Positions 52,135 through 61,713 of a stretch of 64,000 nucleotides of DNA are shown in pieces. The stretch spans positions 1 to 64,000 of the forward strand of contig JACDGV010000014.1 of NCBI GenBank assembly GCA_013821425.1. The letters run 5' to 3'. The position numbers were made by a program, and so were the translations under genes. Source of the stretch: Nitrosospira sp. (GTDB lineage Bacteria > Pseudomonadota > Gammaproteobacteria > Burkholderiales > Nitrosomonadaceae). Within the stretch, counting starts at the first letter, position 1, and the number at the start of each line of letters is the position of its first letter. The notes under the pieces were generated by a model. It saw only the letters and a list, made by a program, of their open reading frames with translations, was not told the origin of the DNA and searched no databases.

Positions 52135-53319
52135 ATGCGCTATGAAGTGAAAGCTATGCTTTCCGGACAGGGCACGGTATTTCTGCAACTCGATGCCGAT
52201 AGTGCGGAGGATGCCCGTCTCCAGGTCGTAGCCCAGGGAGGGATGGTTCTAGAGGTCCGGCGACGATTTTACGGCTGGATGCCAAAGCCACGCCTGCGCT
52301 TTCCGCTGGCACACTTCAGTCAGGAATTGCTTTCCCTGCTGACGGCAGGACTCAGCCTGGTCGAGAGCATCGAGACGCTGGCCGACAAGGAGCAGGACGC
52401 CGGCGTGCGGAAAATTATCGAGGAGCTGCGAGCGCGGCTATATGAGGGTGTTACTTTTTCCCGCGCGCTGGAGTTTTTTCCGCAAGCATTCCCCCCACTC
52501 TATGTGGCGACCGCAAGGGCGAGCGAGCGCACGGGCGACCTGCCTGAAGCGTTGACACGTTTTATAACCTACCAGACGCAGATGGATCTGGTGCGCAAGA
52601 AATTAATCGGCGCGTCCATTTATCCTGTTCTCCTGCTGGTGATTGGACTGCTGGTGGGGTTATTCCTCCTGGTTTTCGTGGTACCCAGGTTCAGCGCAAT
52701 CTACGAGGATGCCGGGACCGATTTACCCTGGCTTTCCATGCTTCTGATTCGTTGGGGGCATCTCGTGCATGATCACGGATGGCACCTGGCGGGGATCGCG
52801 GCAGCTGCACTGGGTCTCTTTATTTATGGCATAAACCGACCCTTATTCAGATCATGGGTGGCACAGCGGCTATGGCATATTCCCGCCATCGGCGAGCGTA
52901 TGCGAGTTTATCAGCTCGCGCGGTTTTACCGGACACTGGGCATGTTATTACGAGGAGGCATCCCGGTGGTAAAAGCTCTGGAAATGGTTAGTGGCCTCCT
53001 GCAGCCGCACTTCCGGCCCAGGGTCCACGCGGCTGCCACCCTCATTCGCGAAGGGAGAACCATCTCCAGTGCCATGGAGGCGGAAGGGCTGACCACTGCT
53101 GTCGGGAGCCGCATGTTGCGCGTTGGCGAACGAACCGGCCTCATGGGGGAAATGATGGAACGCATCGGTAATTTTCACGATGAAGAAATCGCGCGCTGGG
53201 TCGAGTGGATGACCAAACTGATAGAGCCATTGCTGATGGCGGTAATCGGCGGCGTGATCGGAGGAATCATTATTCTCATGTATATGCCAATATTCCAGTT
53301 GGCGGGAAGCGTCGGTTGA
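52135..53319 (+). CDS. gspF: type II secretion inner membrane protein GspF
   Basis: FSQELLSLLTAGLSLVESIETLADKE; ARASERTGDLPEAL; GERTGLMGEMMERI. Confidence 0.95.
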   Translation: MRYEVKAMLSGQGTVFLQLDADSAEDARLQVVAQGGMVLEVRRRFYGWMPKPRLRFPLAHFSQELLSLLTAGLSLVESIETLADKEQDAGVRKIIEELRARLYEGVTFSRALEFFPQAFPPLYVATARASERTGDLPEALTRFITYQTQMDLVRKKLIGASIYPVLLLVIGLLVGLFLLVFVVPRFSAIYEDAGTDLPWLSMLLIRWGHLVHDHGWHLAGIAAAALGLFIYGINRPLFRSWVAQRLWHIPAIGERMRVYQLARFYRTLGMLLRGGIPVVKALEMVSGLLQPHFRPRVHAAATLIREGRTISSAMEAEGLTTAVGSRMLRVGERTGLMGEMMERIGNFHDEEIARWVEWMTKLIEPLLMAVIGGVIGGIIILMYMPIFQLAGSVG

Positions 53320-55016
53320 GCCAGGTGATAGAGGCTGCTTCGGTATCGCCCGCTCCCGTAAGCATTGATGCGTATCTGCTTGCCACGGCGCGCGCAGAGG
53401 CATCCAGCCAGGGTATTCCAGTAATCAGCTATCTGGAGGAAAGATACGGCTGCCTGCCAGATCAACTGATGGCGGAGCTCGGTCGGCTGCTGCGCATGCC
53501 CGTGCTCGCGATGGAGGATTTGCGCACAACCAGCCCGGTATATGAGGTGCTGCCGTTTAATGAAGCCGTTGGTCGGGAATGTGCGTTATTACGCAATGGG
53601 GAGAAATTTGTTCTTGCCGTGGCTAACCCGTTCTCGCCAAACCTGAGGGCCTGGGCCGGCAACCGTATCGATGTCGCCGCGCAATGGCATCTGGTCCATC
53701 CAGCTGATTTGAAAGCATTTTTCGCTCAGCAGGAGCAGACAATGCGGGCGATGGACACCTTGCTTCCAGCGGCGCAGCATGGTCCTAAGCAAGCGGGCGA
53801 GGAAGATCTCTCCCTGAAGACAATCAATGAAGGAACCAGCCCGGTAGTGCGGCTGGTGCATTCGACCCTGTACGATGCGCATAAATCGCAGGCAAGCGAT
53901 ATTCACCTCGAGATGGTAACCGGCGCATTATCGATCAAATACCGGATCGACGGCGTTCTGAGCATGATCGGCGTAGTGCAGGGCGCAGATCTGGCGGAAC
54001 AGGTCATTTCGCGTATCAAGGTAATGTCTGATCTGGATATCGCGGAGCGGCGGGTGCCGCAGGACGGCCGTTTCAAGGTTTCCATCCAGGGGCGGGAAAT
54101 CGATTTTCGCGTGTCCATCATGCCGAGTATCTTCGGAGAAGATGCCGTGTTGCGTATTCTCGACCGTCAGGCGCTCGCCGATCACGTAGAGGGGCTGACA
54201 CTGAATCATCTCGGCTTCGACCAGGTTACCATGGCCAGTTTCCGGCGTCTCAGTTCAGAGCCGTACGGAATGTTGCTGGTGACGGGCCCTACCGGCAGCG
54301 GTAAAACCACGACGCTCTATGCGGCCATCTCCGAAGTGAATACGGGTCATGACAAAATTATCACGATTGAGGATCCGATCGAGTATCAGCTGCCTGGCGT
54401 CCTGCAGATACCCGTCAACGAGAAAAAGGGACTCACCTTTGTACGCGGGTTGCGCTCGATTCTGCGCCACGATCCAGACAAAATCATGGTTGGTGAAATT
54501 CGTGATCCCGAGACCGCGCAGATCGCTATCCAGGCGGCATTGACGGGACACCTGGTGTTTACCACGGTCCATGCCAATAACGTGTTCGACGTCATCGGCC
54601 GTTTTTCCCATATGGGAGTGGACCCCTACAGTTTTGTTTCAGCCTTGAACGGAATCGCCGCCCAGAGGCTGGTTCGCCTGCTATGTACACACTGCGCAGT
54701 GGAAGAGCGTCCTGAAGAGCAGCTGATTGCGGACTCCGGAATCGATCCCGAATCTGCCGGCACGTTCCGGTTCCGTACGAGCAAAGGGTGCGGCCAGTGC
54801 CGGGGAAGTGGTTATCGGGGACGGAACGCGATAGCTGAAATGCTGGTGTTGAACGATGAGATTCGTGAGCTCATTGTGGCCCGCGAGCCCATACGGCGAA
54901 TAAAGGAGGCGGCGAAGGGCAATGGCACCCGTTTCCTGCGCGACGCAGCGCTGGACATGGTAAGGAGTGGGCAAACGAGTTTACAGGAGGCCAATCGTGT
55001 CACCATTGTGGCGTGA
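53316..55016 (+). CDS. gspE: type II secretion ATPase GspE
   Basis: GMLLVTGPTGSGKTTTLYAAI Walker A; ILRHDPDKIMVGEIRDPETAQIAIQAALTGHLVFTTVHAN; probable TTG start overlapping gspF stop. Confidence 0.95.
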   Translation: MSQVIEAASVSPAPVSIDAYLLATARAEASSQGIPVISYLEERYGCLPDQLMAELGRLLRMPVLAMEDLRTTSPVYEVLPFNEAVGRECALLRNGEKFVLAVANPFSPNLRAWAGNRIDVAAQWHLVHPADLKAFFAQQEQTMRAMDTLLPAAQHGPKQAGEEDLSLKTINEGTSPVVRLVHSTLYDAHKSQASDIHLEMVTGALSIKYRIDGVLSMIGVVQGADLAEQVISRIKVMSDLDIAERRVPQDGRFKVSIQGREIDFRVSIMPSIFGEDAVLRILDRQALADHVEGLTLNHLGFDQVTMASFRRLSSEPYGMLLVTGPTGSGKTTTLYAAISEVNTGHDKIITIEDPIEYQLPGVLQIPVNEKKGLTFVRGLRSILRHDPDKIMVGEIRDPETAQIAIQAALTGHLVFTTVHANNVFDVIGRFSHMGVDPYSFVSALNGIAAQRLVRLLCTHCAVEERPEEQLIADSGIDPESAGTFRFRTSKGCGQCRGSGYRGRNAIAEMLVLNDEIRELIVAREPIRRIKEAAKGNGTRFLRDAALDMVRSGQTSLQEANRVTIVA

Positions 55017-55827
55017 TCGGATCCAGATTTTTTTTGCTCCTGACCGTGTGGATCTGGTGCGTGTGCACAGAGGGATAAAACCCGAGCCTCCCGTCCGGCT
55101 TTCCGTGGAATGCGAGCACAAGCCGGGCGCTCCTGCATGGGCAGCGCCGCTCGAGCAACTGGACCAGATGAGCGGTACCGGTGGCGGTCACGGCGCGGAG
55201 GTCAGTATTACTATTTCCAACTGTTTCGTACGATATGTCGTTTTAGCTGCACAGCAAAATATCGCAAACCCTGCCGAGTTGCACGTGCTGGCCGATTTTC
55301 ACACGCGCGAGGTTTATGGAGAACAGGCAGCCGATTGGGTAACAAGCGTGAGTGCCTGGGATCCGTCGGGAGGAGGGGTTTGTGCAGCGATGGAGCGCGC
55401 TCTGCTCGAAGGGCTGGAAGAAGTTGTCACCCGCCGCAAGATGAGATTGAAATACGTGGAGCCCTATCTTGCTGGTGCGTTCGACCACTGGCACAAACGC
55501 TTCGATGACCGGCGCGCATGGTTCGCCTTGGTCGAAAGCGGCCGTCTTTGCCTTGCTTCGCTGGAGAATGGGGCCTGGAAGCGCATAAGCAACCAGAGGA
55601 TATTACAGAACGTGGAAGACGAGCTCCTTGCCGCGCTTGACCAGGAGGTGATGCTTTTTGCGGGGCGCAAGGAAAACGTTGAAACTGTCTACTTGTTTGC
55701 GCCCGAGCATCCGGAACTGGTGTTGCCAGAGGATTGCGGCTGGCGCGTTGCATTGTTGTCCACAGAAAGTCTGCCTGCGCCCGCGCATTATCCATCCGCG
55801 GCCATAACCTTGGAAAGATTGAGCTGA
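54997..55827 (+). CDS. GspL/PilM-like assembly platform protein
   Basis: position after gspE; ASKHA-like composition, GTG start. Confidence 0.5.
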   Translation: MSPLWRDRIQIFFAPDRVDLVRVHRGIKPEPPVRLSVECEHKPGAPAWAAPLEQLDQMSGTGGGHGAEVSITISNCFVRYVVLAAQQNIANPAELHVLADFHTREVYGEQAADWVTSVSAWDPSGGGVCAAMERALLEGLEEVVTRRKMRLKYVEPYLAGAFDHWHKRFDDRRAWFALVESGRLCLASLENGAWKRISNQRILQNVEDELLAALDQEVMLFAGRKENVETVYLFAPEHPELVLPEDCGWRVALLSTESLPAPAHYPSAAITLERLS

Positions 55828-56402
55828 TGCACAGGCTCAGGCTGAGATTTCCCGACAGTGGCGGAGAAGCGCGGCAAGCCGGCGCTGCTTTGATATTGCT
55901 GGGCGTAGCTGCCCTCGCCGGGGTGCTGTATGAGTTTAATGCGGCGATGAACGAGGTGGCCTACTGGGATATGCGCATTGCCAGCATGGATCGACGGATG
56001 CAGCGCACGATTACGCCGCAGAGCCCTTCAAGGCATGTCAGCCCCGTAGTAAGGCAGGAGGTGAGGCAGGAGGTGAGGCAGGAGGTGAGGCAGGAGGTGA
56101 GACAGGAGATAAAAAAAGCTAACGGGGTAATGAACGAGATCGATTTGCCCTGGGGTGCGCTTTTCGATTCCGTCGAATACGCATCCAGTCACGACGTGGC
56201 TCTGTTATCGCTTCAGCCGGATCCGTCCGGCCGTACGATGCGAATTGGCGGAGAGGCAAAGAACATTCCGGCGATGCTTGATTTCGTCGGCGCCCTGGAA
56301 CGTGAGCCTGTACTCAGGGACGCTCATCTGCTCAAATATGAAATCAAGCGGGACGATCCCTATCGGCCCGTCATTTTTTCTCTTGTCGCATCATGGACCT
56401 GA
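55827..56402 (+). CDS. PilN-like assembly protein with VRQE repeats
   Basis: single TM followed by repeat region; positional. Confidence 0.5.
   Translation: MHRLRLRFPDSGGEARQAGAALILLGVAALAGVLYEFNAAMNEVAYWDMRIASMDRRMQRTITPQSPSRHVSPVVRQEVRQEVRQEVRQEVRQEIKKANGVMNEIDLPWGALFDSVEYASSHDVALLSLQPDPSGRTMRIGGEAKNIPAMLDFVGALEREPVLRDAHLLKYEIKRDDPYRPVIFSLVASWT
56049..56108 (+). repeat. five 12-bp in-frame tandem repeats encoding VRQE
   Basis: GTRAGGCAGGAG x4 plus GTGAGACAGGAG. Confidence 0.95.
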
Positions 56403-56971
56403 CCTTTTTGAAAAACATCTTGCTGCGTATGCGGTGGCAAGCCGAACGGTTGGGTACTGCCGGAAAAATCGGCTTCGGACTGTGCATCTTTTCCTTCGTA
56501 TTTTTTATTGCAGCCGTGCTGCCGCGCCAGGCGGAGTCGACTGCGCTCATGGTCCAGGCGGAAGCAATGCAGGCGCAATTGCGAGCGGAACCCGCATCGG
56601 AAAGCGGCGGGGCTCCCCGAAAGCTGCAAGGCTATCCCGCCTTGCAGGCTTTTTACGCTTTTTTTCCCAACATGGACTCCACGCCGTTCTGGATCCAGGA
56701 AGTGGTGCAGGTCGCGACCCAGCACGGCGTGGAGATCGCCGGCACTGATTATCGCATGGTGCGAGAGAAGGATGTGAATCTGGCGCGCTACGAAATGCTG
56801 GTGCCGGTCCGGGGGAAATATCCGCAACTGCGAGGGTTTATTGCTGATGCCTTGCGCGCGGTGCCGGCGATGGCACTGGTCGATGTCGCGATCAAACGGG
56901 AGGGCGTCGAATCCGAATTGCTGGATGCGAGCCTCAAATTCAATCTCTATCTGAGCGAAGGAAAGAGATGA
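56393..56971 (+). CDS. PilO/GspM-like assembly protein
   Basis: single N-terminal TM; positional. Confidence 0.5.
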   Translation: MDLTFLKNILLRMRWQAERLGTAGKIGFGLCIFSFVFFIAAVLPRQAESTALMVQAEAMQAQLRAEPASESGGAPRKLQGYPALQAFYAFFPNMDSTPFWIQEVVQVATQHGVEIAGTDYRMVREKDVNLARYEMLVPVRGKYPQLRGFIADALRAVPAMALVDVAIKREGVESELLDASLKFNLYLSEGKR

Positions 56972-57531
56972 AAGGGGTGGCTGCGCAAGGGCGAAGCCGG
57001 ACATTATGGCTGGGGGCTGCATTGCTGGCGACTCTCCTTGCTGCCCAATGGGTGAGCGGAGAAGACGGTCGCGCGGATACGGTGCAACCGGATGAAGAAA
57101 CTGGTCCGCGAAAAGAAACGCGCGCACCGGAAACGCGCGCACCGGAAACTGAAATGACGAATGCTGCAGAGCAATTGGAGTTAGAGCTGGAGCTGGAGCG
57201 TTTGGAGCGGAGAAAATTCAGCGCGCAGGCAGGCGACATTTTCCGTCAGCAATCGTGGGCGCCGCCTCCACCTTCCCCATCTTCCCTGAAACCCCCGCCG
57301 CCGCCCCCGCCGCCCCCGCTGCAGTTCAAATATCTTGGCAAGGTGACTGCGGGCGACGAAACTCAGGTGTTCCTTGCCCTGGCTGAACGCAATTACATCG
57401 TCAAGCCCGGAGACACGGTCAACAGCCAGTACCGTATGGATGAGGTGAATGACCACTCTATTACATTTACTTACCTCCCGCTGAACGCGACGCAAACGCT
57501 GGCAACGGCACAAGCAGGGGATATTCCATGA
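56968..57531 (+). CDS. GspC/PilP-like protein with polyproline linker
   Basis: KYLGKVTAGDETQVFLALAERNYIVKPGDTVNSQYRMDEVNDHSITFTYLPL; PPPPPPPPLQ linker. Confidence 0.6.
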   Translation: MKGVAAQGRSRTLWLGAALLATLLAAQWVSGEDGRADTVQPDEETGPRKETRAPETRAPETEMTNAAEQLELELELERLERRKFSAQAGDIFRQQSWAPPPPSPSSLKPPPPPPPPPLQFKYLGKVTAGDETQVFLALAERNYIVKPGDTVNSQYRMDEVNDHSITFTYLPLNATQTLATAQAGDIP

Positions 57532-59789
57532 GAATGGCAAAATTCATTCTGATTGCCTTGATCCTGGCCGTGTCCGCCGGATGCGCGACAAAAAACACGG
57601 CTTTTGTCGAAGGCAAGCGGCTTATCGCCGAGGGCAAAATGGAAACCGGTCTTGCCAGTCTGGAAAACGCGGCACGCAAGGAGCCGGACAACATCGAAAT
57701 TCGCGCGATGCTTGCGCGTCAGCGCGAGGCAGCAGCCGGACGCTTGTTGTTGGAAGCCGAGAACGCCCGGTCGTCCGGTGACTTGGCCGCCGCTGAACAG
57801 GCGTATCGCCGCGTACTCGAGATGAACTCCCGCCACGAACGTGCCCAGGCGGGCCTGGCCGTGCTTGAGATGGACCGCCACCACATGGCATCGGTGAAGC
57901 ATGCGGAAGAACTATTCGGCCGCGAAGAGTATGCCGCCGCGGAATCGGAAGTCCGGTCGGTCCTGCAGGAAAATCCGCTGAATCGGGATGCCCGCCGACT
58001 GATGCAGCGGATCGCAGAAATGGAATCGCAGCAGGGAAAGATGGGGCCGGTGCTGAAAACCGCATTTACGCAACCCGTTACTCTTGAGTTTCGCGACGCT
58101 GGTCTGAAATCGGTCTTCGAAATCATGGCGCGCACCGCCGGGATAAACTTCGTCTTCGACAAGGACGTCAGGCAAGACACGAAAGTCACCATTTTCGTGC
58201 GCGATACCAATATCGAGGACGTGTTCAAGCTCTTGCTCATGACAAATCAACTCGCGCACAAGGTATTGAACGAAAATTCAGTGCTGATCTACCCGAATAC
58301 TCCAGTCAAGCAGAAGGAATATCAGGAACTGATGGTGCGCAGTTTTTATGTCGCCAACACGGATGTAAAACAGATGGTGGCTATGGTCAGGGGGCTGGTC
58401 AAAACCAGGGATATGCACGTCGATGAGAGGCTGAACCTTTTCGTGATGAAAGATACTCCGGCTGCGATCCGCCTGGTTGAACGGCTGGTTGCGCTGAACG
58501 ATCTGGCCGACCCTGAGGTCATGCTGGAAGTGGAGGTACTCGAAATCCGGCGTGATCGCCTCCTCACTCTTGGCATACAGTATCCTGATCAAATCCGGGT
58601 GAACATGCTGAACGCAGCAGCAGCCACCGCCGGTATTCCGGCGGCTTTCGAGATTAGCAGCTCCGGTATCAACGGCAGCGGGTCCAACCTGGACAGATTG
58701 ACAGGCTTCATTACCAATCCTGCTATGATAATCAATCTCAGGCAACAGGACGGGATTATCAACGTACTGGCCAACCCGCGCATCCGCGTCAAAAATCGCG
58801 AAAAGGCCAAAGTTCTCATTGGCGACAAGGTCCCGGTGGTAACCACCACCGCAACCGCCAACGTGGGTATTGCATCCTCGGTAAGTTATCTGGACGTCGG
58901 ACTCAAGCTGGATGTCGAGTCGACGATCTCGCTTCAGGATGAGGTGTCGATGAAGGTCAGCCTCGAAGTCAGCAATATCGTCAGGGAAGTGGCAATAGCA
59001 AACGGGGGACTTGCCTATCAGGTGGGCACCCGGAGCGCAGCCACCACGCTAGCGCTGAGAGATGGCGAAACGCAGGTACTGGCGGGGCTAATCAGTGACG
59101 ATGAACGCATTACCCTCTCGAAAATCCCCGGTCTGGGGGAATTGCCATGGGTTGGAAAACTTTTCACTAATCAGAATTTTACCCGTAATAAAACGGAAAT
59201 AGCCCTGCTGATAACACCCCGCATCGTGCGAAATATCGCGCGGCCGACAAATGCGCTCAGCGAATTGCATTTCGGCACCGAGAACGCGGTGGGCGTGTCC
59301 CCGCTTGCAATTGGCAAGGTCGCGGCACGCTCGCTCGCAATGTCATCTTCCTCTTCGGCCGGTGGCGCAGTTGCTGGGGGTGTCGGCGAATTCGGTGTTT
59401 CACCGGATGAGCCCCGGGCACCTGCGGCGACTCCAGAGGTTAGCGATGGCTCGCCGGTGGTGATGCTGACGGCCCCGGAACAAGTGCTGGCAGGCGGCGA
59501 ATTTGCCGTTAATGTGAGCCTTGCGGGTGGGGAAGCTGCGCCTGCTGCCGAGCTGGAGCTCAGTTACGACACCAGCGCGCTCGAAGCACTTGATGAAGGC
59601 GAGAATTCCGGCACCCGCGTGTTAAAGCTCGGTAAGGGGGGAGGGTCTGCGGACGTGCGATTCAGAGCTATTGCGCAAAAACCGGTCACAACCCAGATCG
59701 GGGTCAGCAATCTCACATTCCCGGGTGAGAGTGACAGTCTTTCCGCTCAGGTTCCGTTGCCGCCCGCCGCCAACATTGATATTCGTTGA
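57528..59789 (+). CDS. gspD: secretin GspD with lipobox, TPR-like N-terminus and C-terminal cohesin-like domain
   Basis: LAVSAGC lipobox; secretin VPVVTTTATANVG...LRDGETQVLAGLISDDERITLSKIPGLGELPWVGKLFTNQNFTRNKTEIALLITPRIV. Confidence 0.93.
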   Translation: MRMAKFILIALILAVSAGCATKNTAFVEGKRLIAEGKMETGLASLENAARKEPDNIEIRAMLARQREAAAGRLLLEAENARSSGDLAAAEQAYRRVLEMNSRHERAQAGLAVLEMDRHHMASVKHAEELFGREEYAAAESEVRSVLQENPLNRDARRLMQRIAEMESQQGKMGPVLKTAFTQPVTLEFRDAGLKSVFEIMARTAGINFVFDKDVRQDTKVTIFVRDTNIEDVFKLLLMTNQLAHKVLNENSVLIYPNTPVKQKEYQELMVRSFYVANTDVKQMVAMVRGLVKTRDMHVDERLNLFVMKDTPAAIRLVERLVALNDLADPEVMLEVEVLEIRRDRLLTLGIQYPDQIRVNMLNAAAATAGIPAAFEISSSGINGSGSNLDRLTGFITNPAMIINLRQQDGIINVLANPRIRVKNREKAKVLIGDKVPVVTTTATANVGIASSVSYLDVGLKLDVESTISLQDEVSMKVSLEVSNIVREVAIANGGLAYQVGTRSAATTLALRDGETQVLAGLISDDERITLSKIPGLGELPWVGKLFTNQNFTRNKTEIALLITPRIVRNIARPTNALSELHFGTENAVGVSPLAIGKVAARSLAMSSSSSAGGAVAGGVGEFGVSPDEPRAPAATPEVSDGSPVVMLTAPEQVLAGGEFAVNVSLAGGEAAPAAELELSYDTSALEALDEGENSGTRVLKLGKGGGSADVRFRAIAQKPVTTQIGVSNLTFPGESDSLSAQVPLPPAANIDIR

Positions 59790-59794
59790 GCCGC

Positions 59795-60295
59795 ATGAGT
59801 AAAAAAGTCTTCGCAGCAGGTGCGAAACTCCGCCGCGGCTTTACCCTGGTCGAACTGACCGTTGTCGTGGCCATCATGGCGGTGCTGGCTTCAGCGGCGG
59901 TTCCCTTGTATGAACTGACGGCAAGGCGCGAGAAAGAACAGGAACTGCGCGTTGGGTTGCGGCAGATCCGCGACGCGCTCGATGCATACAGGACCGCCGT
60001 CAATGATGGAAAGATAACCAAAAAAGCGGATGAGTCCGATTATCCCCGTAAACTGGAGGATCTGGTTGCAGGCGTGCCGGACGCAAAAGATCCGGAAAAA
60101 CGCAAGATCTATTTTTTGCGGCGGCTGCCGCGCGATCCAATGTCCGAGGATTCTTCATTGGCAGATGCCGAAACATGGGGGAAACGCGCTTACGAAAGTC
60201 CGCCCGACAACCCGCAGGAAGGCGACGACGTTTTTGATGTGTACTCACGGTCGCAACAGATCGGTCTGAATGGCATTGCTTACGATAAATGGTAG
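59795..60295 (+). CDS. pseudopilin
   Basis: RRGFTLVELTVVVAIMAVLASAAVPLYE prepilin signal. Confidence 0.9.
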   Translation: MSKKVFAAGAKLRRGFTLVELTVVVAIMAVLASAAVPLYELTARREKEQELRVGLRQIRDALDAYRTAVNDGKITKKADESDYPRKLEDLVAGVPDAKDPEKRKIYFLRRLPRDPMSEDSSLADAETWGKRAYESPPDNPQEGDDVFDVYSRSQQIGLNGIAYDKW

Positions 60296-60302
60296 ACACG
60301 CA

Positions 60303-60731
60303 ATGCTTGACTCCGGATTTTTCATGATGAGCAATCAGGAAGGCGGCGCACCGTTGAACGATCGGGGTCATGGGGGTTTCACCCTGGTTGAACTGTTGGT
60401 CGTGATGGCAATCATAGGCACTCTTCTCAGCATTGTGGCTCCCAGATATTTCAGTTCTCTCGAAAGATCCCGGGAGACGGTGCTGCGGCAGAACTTGAAT
60501 GTAATGCGCGACGCGATTGATAAATTTCATGGCGACACCGGAAAATATCCGGGCGATCTGACCGAATTGGTGGAAAAGCGTTATTTACGGGCCGTTCCGG
60601 TCGATCCGCTGACCGAAAGCGCGGAAACTTGGGTCGGGGTCCCTCCGCCGGATGGTTCGGGCGGATTCTACGACGTGCATAGCGGTTCGTCGGGACAGGC
60701 AAAGAATGGAACCTTTTATGGCGCATGGTAG
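60303..60731 (+). CDS. GspG-like pseudopilin
   Basis: GGFTLVELLVVMAIIGTLLSIVAPRYF. Confidence 0.9.
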   Translation: MLDSGFFMMSNQEGGAPLNDRGHGGFTLVELLVVMAIIGTLLSIVAPRYFSSLERSRETVLRQNLNVMRDAIDKFHGDTGKYPGDLTELVEKRYLRAVPVDPLTESAETWVGVPPPDGSGGFYDVHSGSSGQAKNGTFYGAW

Positions 60732-60759
60732 CGACTGGACAGGGGAGATATAGCGCTGC

Positions 60760-61437
60760 ATGCGCAGTGAAAAAGGCTTTACCTATCTATGGGTAATGTT
60801 CACCGTTGCGCTCACCGGCGTCGGGCTGGCCGGTGCGGGCCAGATATGGCAAACCGAATTGCGGCGGGAAAAGGAAAAAGAGCTTTTGTTTGTTGGCGAG
60901 CAGTTCAGGCGGGCAATTGAATCCTACTACGAGAGTTCGCCCGGGGCCAAACGTTATCCCGAGTCACTGGAAAAACTCCTGTCCGACGATCGTTTCCCAA
61001 CCGTAAAGCGTCACCTGCGCAAGGTTTTTATCGATCCCATGACTGGTGCCGCCGAATGGGCGTTGATCAGACGGCCCGGCATAGGAATTGTCGGCGTCCA
61101 TAGTCTTTCAGCACAACGGCCCTTTAAACGGGCAAATTTTCCTGAGCGCCATGCTTCTTTTGCCGAGGCGGAGAGTTATCGCGACTGGAAATTTATCTAT
61201 CTGCCGGGAGATACGGGTAGCACCAACCTTCCACCCCAGTCACAATCACAACCGCAGTCCGGGTTGGGACAAAACCCTCAAGCCGAGCCCCAGCCTCGGT
61301 CGGAGGCCCAGCCCGACTTGCAGCCGCAACCGGAACGGTGGCAACTGCCGCCAGCAGAACCGGAATCCTCTCCAACACCGAGTTCGCCCAGCCCCTCGAC
61401 TCAAACCGATTCCTTTTCCCAGCCGCTCGATTATTAA
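60760..61437 (+). CDS. pseudopilin-like protein with Q/P/S-rich tail
   Basis: EKGFTYLWVMFTVALTGVGLAGAGQIW; low-complexity C-terminus. Confidence 0.75.
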   Translation: MRSEKGFTYLWVMFTVALTGVGLAGAGQIWQTELRREKEKELLFVGEQFRRAIESYYESSPGAKRYPESLEKLLSDDRFPTVKRHLRKVFIDPMTGAAEWALIRRPGIGIVGVHSLSAQRPFKRANFPERHASFAEAESYRDWKFIYLPGDTGSTNLPPQSQSQPQSGLGQNPQAEPQPRSEAQPDLQPQPERWQLPPAEPESSPTPSSPSPSTQTDSFSQPLDY

Positions 61438-61713
61438 ATTCGCTGAGTAAAATTCCGGAAACCGGTGAAGTTCCATCTGGGTCGAGATGGCGTATCCGGC
61501 GGAAAATCCTGACGGATTGCCCCCCCGTTTTAGCCACGAGGCTAATCAGGGGTGACATAGGCCTTTTTACCCACGCAATGTTCATGAGATTGACACGTAA
61601 TCTTAATGAGAACGTCATGCTGAGGGGCAAAAATAGGCGGTTGGTTGAAGTTAAGAAAAAACACGCGGTTCCGATGGCCGTCGCCGGGCAGGCAAAAGAA
61701 AGCAGATTCGGGC

